Source: Nitrosomonas marina
GTDB taxonomy: Bacteria > Pseudomonadota > Gammaproteobacteria > Burkholderiales > Nitrosomonadaceae
DNA: 64,000 nucleotides
Assembly: GCF_900111605.1 (NCBI RefSeq)
Contig: NZ_FOIA01000003.1
Location: 91,702 to 155,701, forward strand
Direction: 5' to 3'
The notes under the pieces were generated by a model. The model was not told where the DNA came from. It worked only from the letters and a program-made list of their open reading frames with translations, and searched no databases. A program made the translations under genes and the position numbers. Below, one piece after another: positions 58,177 through 64,000 of the stretch (positions are counted from its first letter, which is position 1; every line of letters starts with the position of its first letter).

Positions 58177-58692
58177 TCAATTCTGCTGCGTGAATATGAG
58201 TTCGTCCGTATCGAAACCAAGTTTGTCAGACAGTCTGATAAACTTCTCTTGCACGTCCTTGCCGACCACAGGCGTTCTTGAGAGTAGCCATAAATAAGAA
58301 GTGTTGTAGCCGGAAATGAATGCATATTGATAATGATCATGGTCCAGACCAAATACAACATATGACCCGTAAAACGGGCCAAAGAATGATACCTTCAGGT
58401 GACCAACATCGTCATTGCCGACAAAATATGCTTTTCCCTCAGCCTCTTTCCATTCGCTCTCGGCTGCTGAAAATCCCCGGTTGATAACCCGGATGCCGCC
58501 GTCTTCACGCAGTTCATAATCAGCCGTAACATGACTTAATCCACGTTCGAATGAATGATCAAGCCGGGCAATTTCATACCATTTACCCAGATACCGCTGT
58601 TTATCAAAATTGCTGACGGGAACAACCCCGTCCGGCATACCCGTGCATCCGGTCAGTGAGACAAGCATCAGTAACAAAAAACATCTGCGCAT
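58177..58692 (-). CDS. blc: Bacterial lipocalin, outer-membrane lipoprotein (Blc-like)
   Basis: A 171-residue protein with a lipoprotein signal (LLMLVSLTGC) and the lipocalin signature motifs: YLGKWYEIARLDHSFERGL near residue 33 and the later YVVFGLDHDHYQYAFISG and YLWLLSRTP. Lipocalins form a small beta-barrel that binds lipids such as lysophospholipids or fatty acids. It is predicted to face the periplasm from the outer membrane. It is preceded and followed by unrelated genes. Confidence 0.94.
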   Translation of the reverse strand: MRRCFLLLMLVSLTGCTGMPDGVVPVSNFDKQRYLGKWYEIARLDHSFERGLSHVTADYELREDGGIRVINRGFSAAESEWKEAEGKAYFVGNDDVGHLKVSFFGPFYGSYVVFGLDHDHYQYAFISGYNTSYLWLLSRTPVVGKDVQEKFIRLSDKLGFDTDELIFTQQN

Positions 58693-58835
58693 ACTGTTGA
58701 CTCCGATAATATTGCGTCTGGGATTAGTATAGCCAAAACAAATGTCAGATGCCTGCTCAATTCAAGGAAACCTGCGATAAAAACAAAGCGATTGTTGCGC
58801 TTGTAATCTGTATTGCACCGGGATAAGTAAATTGA

Positions 58836-59834
58836 TTAAGCGGTGTTCGAATTATTGCTCTGAAATTTACTTTTGATATAGCGATATGCTTTGCCTAAGA
58901 TAGAGGGTGCAGGCTTATGCAAATTGTTTCGCCACTGTGCAATGACACGTTCTGCAGTTGCGCCAGTGATTCGTTCGGGCGTGTGTGGTAGCGAATGAAG
59001 GACTGCCGTTTCCTGTGAATAGATATTGTCAATATATGGATCATATTGATCAGCCGTTGGTGGCGTTGCACTGGCGTCTTTAATTGCGGTAATGACATAA
59101 CTGCAATTCAAGTGGGCCTGGTGAATACCATATAACGGAACATCCTCATTCCAGATTTTGATGTCTTTAAAGCCTGTATCAGAGAGAATGTACAGTAAAT
59201 CAGTTTCAGAAAAGATGCGCATCTCGAGTGTTGATCCCACGCCACCATGCCAGGTTAACTTGTCATAAACTTCCACTGTTTGGTCTATGCGGCGATTGAC
59301 CAGCAGTATGCTGTTTCCGTCCTGAATGAATTCGAATTCATGCAGGGCGGGAAAATGTTCTATCGTTTTGGGCAGTGTTGAATAGGGTACGGTCAGCAGC
59401 AATAAACCATCCGGCTTCAATAAATGCCAGCTGTTGACAAATGCGACATGACGGGGCGGCGGCACATGTTCGAAAACATCTGACGTAATCAGCAGATCGT
59501 ATGTATCGGATGCTAAATGGTCGATATTGCGAATATCCAGAAAAGGTTTGGTATGGTAATAGAAATTCGTGTAATCAAACAGGCTGGCGAGCTTGTCCGC
59601 ATAAAGAGAAGCATCGCTAAGTCCCATGGCCTTGAATTGTTTGTCAGGCGTAAAAGCTGATAGTGGCATGGACTGGCTGTACAAATGTTCAGACAGCGCG
59701 AGCATCAATGCGCGAAAACGAACATTGGAGCCGCAATGGCTGCACAAACCGGTTTCACGCTCAAAATCTTGAGTTACCGGGGATTCTTGTCCGCAGAGAT
59801 TGCAAGTAAACTGATCGTAATTCGGGCGCGTCAT
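58836..59834 (-). CDS. SAM-dependent methyltransferase with N-terminal zinc-ribbon-like region
   Basis: A 332-residue protein. The first 45 residues contain two Cys pairs (CNLCGQ and CSHCGS), a likely zinc ribbon. The middle is a class I methyltransferase-like domain (MGLSDASLYADKLASLFDY; DLLITSDVFEHVPPP; LLKPDGLLLLTVPYS), of the type often acting on sugars or in polysaccharide/lipid-linked glycan pathways. The typical glycine-rich motif I is weak. The substrate is unknown. The MITE-like element lies about 95 bp upstream of its start. Confidence 0.82.
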   Translation of the reverse strand: MTRPNYDQFTCNLCGQESPVTQDFERETGLCSHCGSNVRFRALMLALSEHLYSQSMPLSAFTPDKQFKAMGLSDASLYADKLASLFDYTNFYYHTKPFLDIRNIDHLASDTYDLLITSDVFEHVPPPRHVAFVNSWHLLKPDGLLLLTVPYSTLPKTIEHFPALHEFEFIQDGNSILLVNRRIDQTVEVYDKLTWHGGVGSTLEMRIFSETDLLYILSDTGFKDIKIWNEDVPLYGIHQAHLNCSYVITAIKDASATPPTADQYDPYIDNIYSQETAVLHSLPHTPERITGATAERVIAQWRNNLHKPAPSILGKAYRYIKSKFQSNNSNTA

Positions 59835-59928
59835 TGTAAGTGCAGAAAGCAGGCTTTATCTGCATTGTACACAAAAACAGACAGATCAAGCGAATAGTGA
59901 CTGCGTTTACAGATTTCGATCGCAAGTT

Positions 59929-60075
59929 GTCAAGTCTGTTTATTAATTCACTACTAACTTTATTCATCCATTCTACCAAGTGTCAATCGGACATCTTGCA
60001 TATGACGCCGATCAAAAGCAGGTAGGACACAAACAAGAATACATTATAGACTTGTTATTAATAAACAGACTTGAC
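59929..60075. mobile_element. MITE-like element, copy 1 (147 bp, 19-bp perfect terminal inverted repeats)
   Basis: GTCAAGTCTGTTTATTAAT at 59929-59947 is exactly complementary to ATTAATAAACAGACTTGAC at 60057-60075. The 147-bp unit has no credible gene. A second copy in the same orientation lies 2283 bp to the right and is about 85-90 percent identical by eye. Short length, terminal inverted repeats and multiple copies fit a miniature inverted-repeat transposable element. No clear target duplication was seen. The family is not recognised. Confidence 0.8.
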
Positions 60076-60102
60076 GCTTTTTCTTTTAAGGACATATTGC
60101 GA

Positions 60103-61224
60103 CTAAAAGCGCAGCCTGCTACGTTGTATGATGGGTTGACCAAACAGAATTTCAAACTGAAAGCCAACAATCCATTGTGGATTGCGTTCCTGCGCGATTT
60201 GTTCGCGGGGCCAATGTGTGCCTACCCAACCTTCGATGAAAAACCATTCCCTCAAGTAACGGGTTCTGTAAATACCGCGCATGCCATAATCCACAACTGC
60301 GACGTCTTTGTCAGATTCACCAAGAATCCATGCTTCTGTTGCGTAGGCTCTGTTTTCGGAATGGAGATAGAAAATACTCGCGGAGCTGCGCCAGCGTATA
60401 CCTTCTGTTCGCTCCGCATATGTTCCGCGACCTGACCAGCGACCCAAAAAACGCTGGCCCATGCCAATTTCATAATCCAGACGCTGAGAAACACCCAGAC
60501 CATCGTTGATTTGCCAGAATGCAACCGATTGCCATCGAACCTGACTTCTTTCGGTTACCCCCCTTTGCACTAGATAACGTGCCCGAAGATACGGATCAAA
60601 AGCAAGGCCTTTACGGAAACCCGCACCAAGTGATAGGCGCTGATGGTCACGAATTATAGGGTCGAAACCCACCCCGACCAGCCAGTCGTCATCTGCAGTT
60701 GTGCTGCGAACTAACGGAAGCCGCGCACTGTCATCACCGGTAAGAAATTCTTCAGCATTGAAGCGCCCAAAAATGGCTGATAACTTGTTCCCCATATGGG
60801 GTAGATAGAAGCGTGAACTAAAATTGGCGGTTGGCTTCAAACCATCGAATTCGTCCCATACCTGTCCTGCCGAAAGGCGACCGATGGCTTTAGCCCCTTC
60901 CCCGGCAATGGCTGGCTGGTCATCAAAAGCGCGTGGATCACCAAAAAACTGATCGACCCAGCGAGCGGTTGCATCAATGGAAAAAGTCATGCCGCGTTGT
61001 ATGGAATCAATCCACGCATCGTCGACAACTTTATCCTTTTCAGCAGGTAGTTTGAGCTGCAGATTGGGTAATTCTTTTGATTGGACGGAATTGTTTTTCG
61101 CAATATGTGCCTTGGGTTGTGCCGCTAGTATCTGTATCGGAGACAGGCAATACAGCCAAGCAGTCAACAAAAACCCGGCATGATTTAAAAAGCCTAGTGT
61201 TGACCATACTGGATGTGTGCGCAA
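60103..61224 (-). CDS. Putative outer-membrane beta-barrel protein
   Basis: A 373-residue protein with no ATG; the TTG at 61224 is the proposed start, so the exact N-terminus is uncertain. A hydrophobic export signal (GFLLTAWLYCLSPIQILA) is followed by a region rich in alternating aromatic and polar residues: FSSRFYLPHM, LSLGAGFRKGLAFDPYLRARYLV, WFFIEGWVGTHWP and IVGFQFEILFGQP. It ends in RLRF with the terminal Phe of outer-membrane barrels. The function is unknown. A MITE-like element lies 28 bp beyond its stop, and a hexanucleotide repeat lies upstream of its start. Confidence 0.75.
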   Translation of the reverse strand: MRTHPVWSTLGFLNHAGFLLTAWLYCLSPIQILAAQPKAHIAKNNSVQSKELPNLQLKLPAEKDKVVDDAWIDSIQRGMTFSIDATARWVDQFFGDPRAFDDQPAIAGEGAKAIGRLSAGQVWDEFDGLKPTANFSSRFYLPHMGNKLSAIFGRFNAEEFLTGDDSARLPLVRSTTADDDWLVGVGFDPIIRDHQRLSLGAGFRKGLAFDPYLRARYLVQRGVTERSQVRWQSVAFWQINDGLGVSQRLDYEIGMGQRFLGRWSGRGTYAERTEGIRWRSSASIFYLHSENRAYATEAWILGESDKDVAVVDYGMRGIYRTRYLREWFFIEGWVGTHWPREQIAQERNPQWIVGFQFEILFGQPIIQRSRLRF

Positions 61225-61358
61225 GATAGTTGTGGTTTGGTAAATTTGAGTGCCTTTTTGTTGGTTGCGCCGTCAAAACTAAAATCCAATGATATGAACT
61301 CAAAAACGTACTATTTTAACGCTCTGTTTATTCAATGGTGAAGAAAATCTTCCATATA

Positions 61359-61400
61359 CATTTGCATTTGCATTTGCATTTGCATTTGCATTTGCATTTG
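61359..61400. repeat. Hexanucleotide microsatellite (CATTTG)7
   Basis: Seven perfect copies of CATTTG run from 61359 to 61400. It lies 135-176 bp upstream of the proposed start of the minus-strand outer-membrane gene, and 27 bp upstream of a small plus-strand reading frame. Copy-number change would alter promoter spacing without affecting any reading frame. Confidence 0.93.
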
Positions 61401-61426
61401 TATTTATTGGGGTCTGAATCAAAACA

Positions 61427-61576
61427 ATGGAAAATGTGGCGTTTCTAATAGAGCATGGTTTCTGCTTCCAAAGAATTTATGATCAAAGTATTGGTGGTGA
61501 ACAGATTCCATATCCAGAGACACTTGAAGAAGTAAAAGAATTTGTTATCAAGTACAGTGAATATGCATATGAGTAG
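61427..61576 (+). CDS. Small hypothetical protein (49 residues)
   Basis: ATG at 61427 opens a 49-residue reading frame with a natural-looking composition: MENVAFLIEHGFCFQRIY, then a segment with IPYPETLEEVKEFVIKYSE, ending AYE. The ribosome site is weak (GGGG about 13 bp upstream). It could be a real small cytoplasmic protein or the tail of a decayed cassette gene. I do not recognise it. A small hairpin ATACCAG/CTGGTAT with a CAAA loop follows at 61610-61627. Confidence 0.45.
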   Translation: MENVAFLIEHGFCFQRIYDQSIGGEQIPYPETLEEVKEFVIKYSEYAYE

Positions 61577-61660
61577 TCGTAAATGCATATAATAATACGG
61601 CTCAGTAAAATACCAGCAAACTGGTATCGGACGTCCTGTGGTGCGCCGCTGCCCACGAAC

Positions 61661-62111
61661 GTTAGCCATATATAAATTTTTTCAAAAGGTGAATGCAAAA
61701 GTGAAGGAAATATCAGGAATAAATCATATTGGTGTTCGAGTAGCAAGCCTTGAAAAGGCGAGGGCCTTTTACGAGAAGCTAGGCTTTGAGTTCATTATCG
61801 GTCCAATTGGACCAGAGCCGGTAGCAGTCATGGAACACCCGTCCGGAGTAAATATAAACTTTATTCTAAATGCAGCACCTGAAAATACAAAAAATCTGCT
61901 GATGGATATTCCCGAAAAGCACCCGGGCTATACTCATATAGCGCTAGACGTAAGTGATATTAAAGCAGTGCAGGCTGAACTCGGCAATTTAGGTATTGAA
62001 ATCACAGAAGGTCCGATCACTTTACCCGATGGGGCAGTCATGTTGTTTATTCGTGACCAGGATAGAAATGTTATTGAATTTCATCAAAATCCAAAGTAAA
62101 AAATGGCTAGC
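61661..62111. other. Integron-cassette-like unit around the VOC gene
   Basis: A GTTAGCC core (61661-61667), resembling the right end (R') of an attC site, precedes the VOC gene. GGCTAGC (62105-62111) follows its stop by 5 bp and differs in one base from the complement of that core. It continues AAATCCGATCAAG, similar to the left side of many attC sites. The gene fills almost the whole interval and has no promoter of its own, as in cassettes. A complete attC was not found, so this is a tentative relic call. Confidence 0.35.
61701..62099 (+). CDS. VOC-superfamily (glyoxalase-like) protein
   Basis: The GTG at 61701 follows AAGG and starts just before the conserved domain; an ORF-extending upstream start has no support. 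The 132-residue product has INHIGVRVASLEKARAFYEKLGF, HPSGVNINFIL, HIALDVSDIKAVQAEL, and ends with LFIRDQDRNVIEFHQNP, which carries the usual Glu ligand. The fold includes methylmalonyl-CoA epimerase, glyoxalase I and antibiotic-resistance proteins; the reaction is not predictable. It is unrelated in detail to the VOC protein at 3305-3682. Its boundaries look cassette-like. Confidence 0.85.
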   Translation: MKEISGINHIGVRVASLEKARAFYEKLGFEFIIGPIGPEPVAVMEHPSGVNINFILNAAPENTKNLLMDIPEKHPGYTHIALDVSDIKAVQAELGNLGIEITEGPITLPDGAVMLFIRDQDRNVIEFHQNPK

Positions 62112-62211
62112 AAATCCGATCAAGTCTGACATGCCTTCGCAACGCTCGTTTGTGGCAATGCCACAAGCCTCCCGCTGCTGCAGCATGCCACTCACCGGCA
62201 ACTTACAAGGT

Positions 62212-62358
62212 CTCAGGTTTATTTATTAATTCATTCCTACCCTTATTCATCCATTCTACCAAGTGTCAATCGGGGATCTTGCATATGACACCGGTCAAGA
62301 GCAGGTAGGACACAAACAAGAAAACATCATAGATTTGTTATTAATAAACAGACTTGAC
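62212..62358. mobile_element. MITE-like element, copy 2 (147 bp)
   Basis: This copy aligns with the one at 59929-60075 over its whole length. The right terminal repeat (62340-62358) is identical in both; the left one (62212-62230) matches 15 of 19 positions. It lies directly before the first recognisable residues of the group II intron reverse transcriptase. Its own sequence reads through in frame from an ATG at 62263, which would wrongly extend that protein by 36 residues. Confidence 0.78.
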
Positions 62359-62370
62359 ACTTATTCGAGG

Positions 62371-63816
62371 ATGATTGCCAATCGGTCATGGTTGCAGGAG
62401 GCAGCCCGCGTAGCACTTGCGTCGAGTGGCGCAAAGACACCAGGTGTGGATAACATAGACAAGCAAGCAATGGAACGTGATCTCCAACACCAACTGGAAA
62501 TGATACATTGCGAATTACTGGCCGGCAATTATCAGCCGCAACCAGCAAGGCGCGTCTATATTCCAAAAGCTAACGGCAAGCAAAGACCGCTGGGTATTCC
62601 GACCCTGCGGGATCGGATTGTGCAACGTGCAATGCTGATGGCCATGGAACCAATCTGGGAAAGCGACTTTCATCGCTTGTCTTATGGTTTTCGGCCTGAA
62701 CGCAGTGTGCATCATGCGATACGCACAGTGAAATTTCAGTTGCAAGATGGTGCCAGCACATCAGGTCGCTGGGTGATTGAAGGCGATCTATCCAGCTACT
62801 TTGATACAGTACATCATAAGTTACTGATGAAATGTGTACGAAGACGCATTCGGGATGTTCGTTTCCTTTCGTTGTTATGGCGATTTATCAAAGCAGGTCA
62901 CGTGGATCAGGGTTTGTTTCGAGCAGCCAGTAATGGTGTGCCGCAAGGTGGTGTAATCTCGCCGCTCCTGTCCAACATCATGCTCAATGAGTTTGATCAA
63001 TGGCTGGAGAACAAATTCCTGAGCAACAAAGCTCGAGGGGATCGTGGGTATTGGAATAACAGTATCAAACACCAACGGCCCATCGCACTTGCTGAAAGCC
63101 GACAGTGGTTACCAGCAGTGGCTTACTGCCGGTATGCTGATGATTTTGTAATCGTCGTTAAAGGAAACAAAGTGCATGCAGAGATCATTCGTGAAGAATG
63201 CCGTGCGCTCCTAGAGGACAAACTTAAATTGACGTTGAATATGGAAAAGACTCATATTACCCACGTCAACGATGGATTTGTTTTCCTTGGACATCGCATC
63301 ATACGGAAACGAGGGCCTCGAGGTACGATGCGTCCGGTTACAACAGTACCCAGAGACAAGTTCCGAAACTTTGCGCATAAGCTGGTTAAAGAACTGTCTG
63401 GCAATTACAGCAAGAACAAGATTGATATGGTGGAGAGTCTAAACCGCAAACTGGCGGGATGGACCAACTTCTACCAATTTACAGACTATACTGCAGTCAT
63501 GTACGGAAAGTTAGACAGAATAATCTTCTGGAAACTTGCGCACTGGCTGGCACGCAAGTACCGGGTATCTATTAAGTCGTTAATGCGGCAATGGATCCGG
63601 CGTCCAGCTAAAGGAGAAGCCAAAATATGGCAATTCTTTGGCCGCAGCGGTAGTGGCAATCTATGTGGAATAACGTTGCGCCGACTGGTCACCAGTCGCA
63701 AAGCTCAATTCCGGTGGCGGAAACCTGAAACCAACCCTTATATAATACGGGAAGAAGAAAGGAATGCCGTTACTTCACGCTACCATGATATTGCCATGGC
63801 TATGAGTCATACTTGA
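62371..63816 (+). CDS. ltrA: Group II intron reverse transcriptase/maturase
   Basis: The ATG at 62371 gives 481 residues and starts at the usual position before SWLQEAARVALASSGAKTPG. Reverse-transcriptase motifs are all visible: RVYIPKANGKQRPLGIPTL, LSYGFRPERSVHHAI, EGDLSSYFDTVHH, NGVPQGGVISPLLSNIML, and the catalytic YADDF near residue 254. A maturase (X) domain follows (LNRKLAGWTNFYQFTDYT). No HNH endonuclease Cys motif is seen. It would promote splicing and mobility if its intron RNA were intact. It is not a DGR-type reverse transcriptase. Confidence 0.93.
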   Translation: MIANRSWLQEAARVALASSGAKTPGVDNIDKQAMERDLQHQLEMIHCELLAGNYQPQPARRVYIPKANGKQRPLGIPTLRDRIVQRAMLMAMEPIWESDFHRLSYGFRPERSVHHAIRTVKFQLQDGASTSGRWVIEGDLSSYFDTVHHKLLMKCVRRRIRDVRFLSLLWRFIKAGHVDQGLFRAASNGVPQGGVISPLLSNIMLNEFDQWLENKFLSNKARGDRGYWNNSIKHQRPIALAESRQWLPAVAYCRYADDFVIVVKGNKVHAEIIREECRALLEDKLKLTLNMEKTHITHVNDGFVFLGHRIIRKRGPRGTMRPVTTVPRDKFRNFAHKLVKELSGNYSKNKIDMVESLNRKLAGWTNFYQFTDYTAVMYGKLDRIIFWKLAHWLARKYRVSIKSLMRQWIRRPAKGEAKIWQFFGRSGSGNLCGITLRRLVTSRKAQFRWRKPETNPYIIREEERNAVTSRYHDIAMAMSHT

Positions 63817-63821
63817 ATGGA

Positions 63822-63855
63822 GAGCCGTATGCGCCGTAAGGTGCACGTACGGTTC
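63822..63855 (+). ncRNA. Group II intron domain V
   Basis: A 34-nt hairpin beginning GAGCCGTATGCG and ending CACGTACGGTTC, the conserved catalytic domain V of bacterial group II introns (non-class-C type). It starts 5 bp after the stop codon of the reverse transcriptase gene. Its intact state shows the 3' part of the intron is not badly decayed. Confidence 0.93.
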
Positions 63856-63906
63856 GGTGAGGAGAAGCAGGGAAATAGTTCGACTACGCCCTGCTTCTTA
63901 CTCTAC

Positions 63907-64000
63907 TTTGGACACAACAAGGCTGGTTGTATTTGGCGGTTGTAATCGATTTGTTTTCCAGAAAGGTAGTTGGCTGGAGCATGAGTTCGCGGATGAAGGC
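63907..64000 (+). pseudogene. IS3-family transposase fragment, interrupted by the intron and cut by window edge
   Basis: From 63909 the frame reads [19 protein letters not shown] and [11 protein letters not shown], the start of the integrase-core region of IS3-family OrfB transposases, which is normally preceded by DITYI. The coding begins abruptly at the intron 3' end, and the expected 5' exon is not found upstream. The gene is therefore broken by the intron insertion and later truncation. The rest lies beyond the right edge. Confidence 0.85.

Larger units (their letters stand above)
62359..63906 (+). mobile_element. Group II intron, 5'-truncated remnant
   Basis: The segment contains the intron-encoded reverse transcriptase, domain V (63822-63855) and domain VI. 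Domain VI stems are AAGCAGGG (63865-63872) with CCCTGCTT (63889-63896). The 3' end is placed near 63906 (CTCTAC), after which IS3 transposase coding resumes. Domains I to III, normally several hundred bases before the reverse transcriptase gene, are not recognisable; upstream DNA is instead the MITE-like element and the VOC gene. The remnant is therefore unlikely to splice in cis. Confidence 0.7.

Noticed and set aside
61577..61667. A complete attC site ahead of the VOC gene
   Set aside because: Only the right-hand core is convincing; no complementary left core could be found after the 49-residue frame.
62263..62370. N-terminal 36-residue extension of the reverse transcriptase
   Set aside because: These codons are MITE-like repeat sequence; the copy at 59929-60075 has no such gene. 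Homology begins at about 62371.
62371..63816. Reverse transcriptase as the missing DGR enzyme for the SUMF1 variable region
   Set aside because: It has a maturase domain and is followed by intron domains V and VI, so it is a group II intron protein. No template repeat lies near it.

Overview
The window looks like chromosome of a betaproteobacterium, most likely a Nitrosomonas-type ammonia oxidiser (family Nitrosomonadaceae). This rests on recognised gene families and gene order, not on a database search: the run leuC-leuD-leuB-asd-fimV-truA-trpF-trpB-trpA-accD-folC-dedD-cvpA-purF-metZ, the divergent fur/bamE pair, and the Acidithiobacillus-type glutamate-cysteine ligase next to gshB.

Layout. 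1-5.5 kb: a PQQ-type sugar dehydrogenase (cut by the left edge), a TonB-dependent receptor with a small VOC protein, and a secreted beta-helix-like protein followed by a strong terminator. 5.7-13.1 kb: glutathione synthesis (gshA-gshB), hemH, hrcA, nadK and recN. 13.1-14.9 kb: an accessory island with a REP-associated tyrosine transposase (RAYT), several REP-like palindromes, and a SUMF1/FGE-family protein whose C-terminus looks like the variable region of a diversity-generating retroelement (DGR) target. 14.9-25.5 kb, minus strand: yicC, prfC, a partial oligopeptide-type ABC transporter, and a complete MacAB-like efflux operon (adaptor, ATPase, two FtsX-type permeases). 25.5-32 kb: a membrane-embedded MutS-like ATPase, an MltB-type transglycosylase, fur, bamE, dapB, apaH and plsC. 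32-52.4 kb, mostly plus strand: a dense biosynthetic block for leucine, aspartate-family amino acids, tryptophan, fatty acids, folate, purines and methionine, then two cyclophilins and cysS. 52.4-55 kb: motA-motB with a membrane-linked methyltransferase.

From 55 kb onward the DNA is sparser and more accessory: secreted or orphan proteins, a lipocalin, a methyltransferase and a putative outer-membrane barrel protein. The last 4 kb is a patchwork of mobile DNA: two copies of a 147-bp MITE-like element with 19-bp terminal inverted repeats, a hexanucleotide microsatellite, a VOC gene with integron-cassette-like boundaries, and a 3' remnant of a group II intron (reverse transcriptase plus domains V and VI) sitting inside an IS3-family transposase gene that runs off the right edge.

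The most interesting signals are the DGR-like variable region bracketed by REP elements (14.0-14.9 kb) and the MITE/intron/cassette junction (59.9-64 kb). No tRNA, rRNA or CRISPR array was seen.
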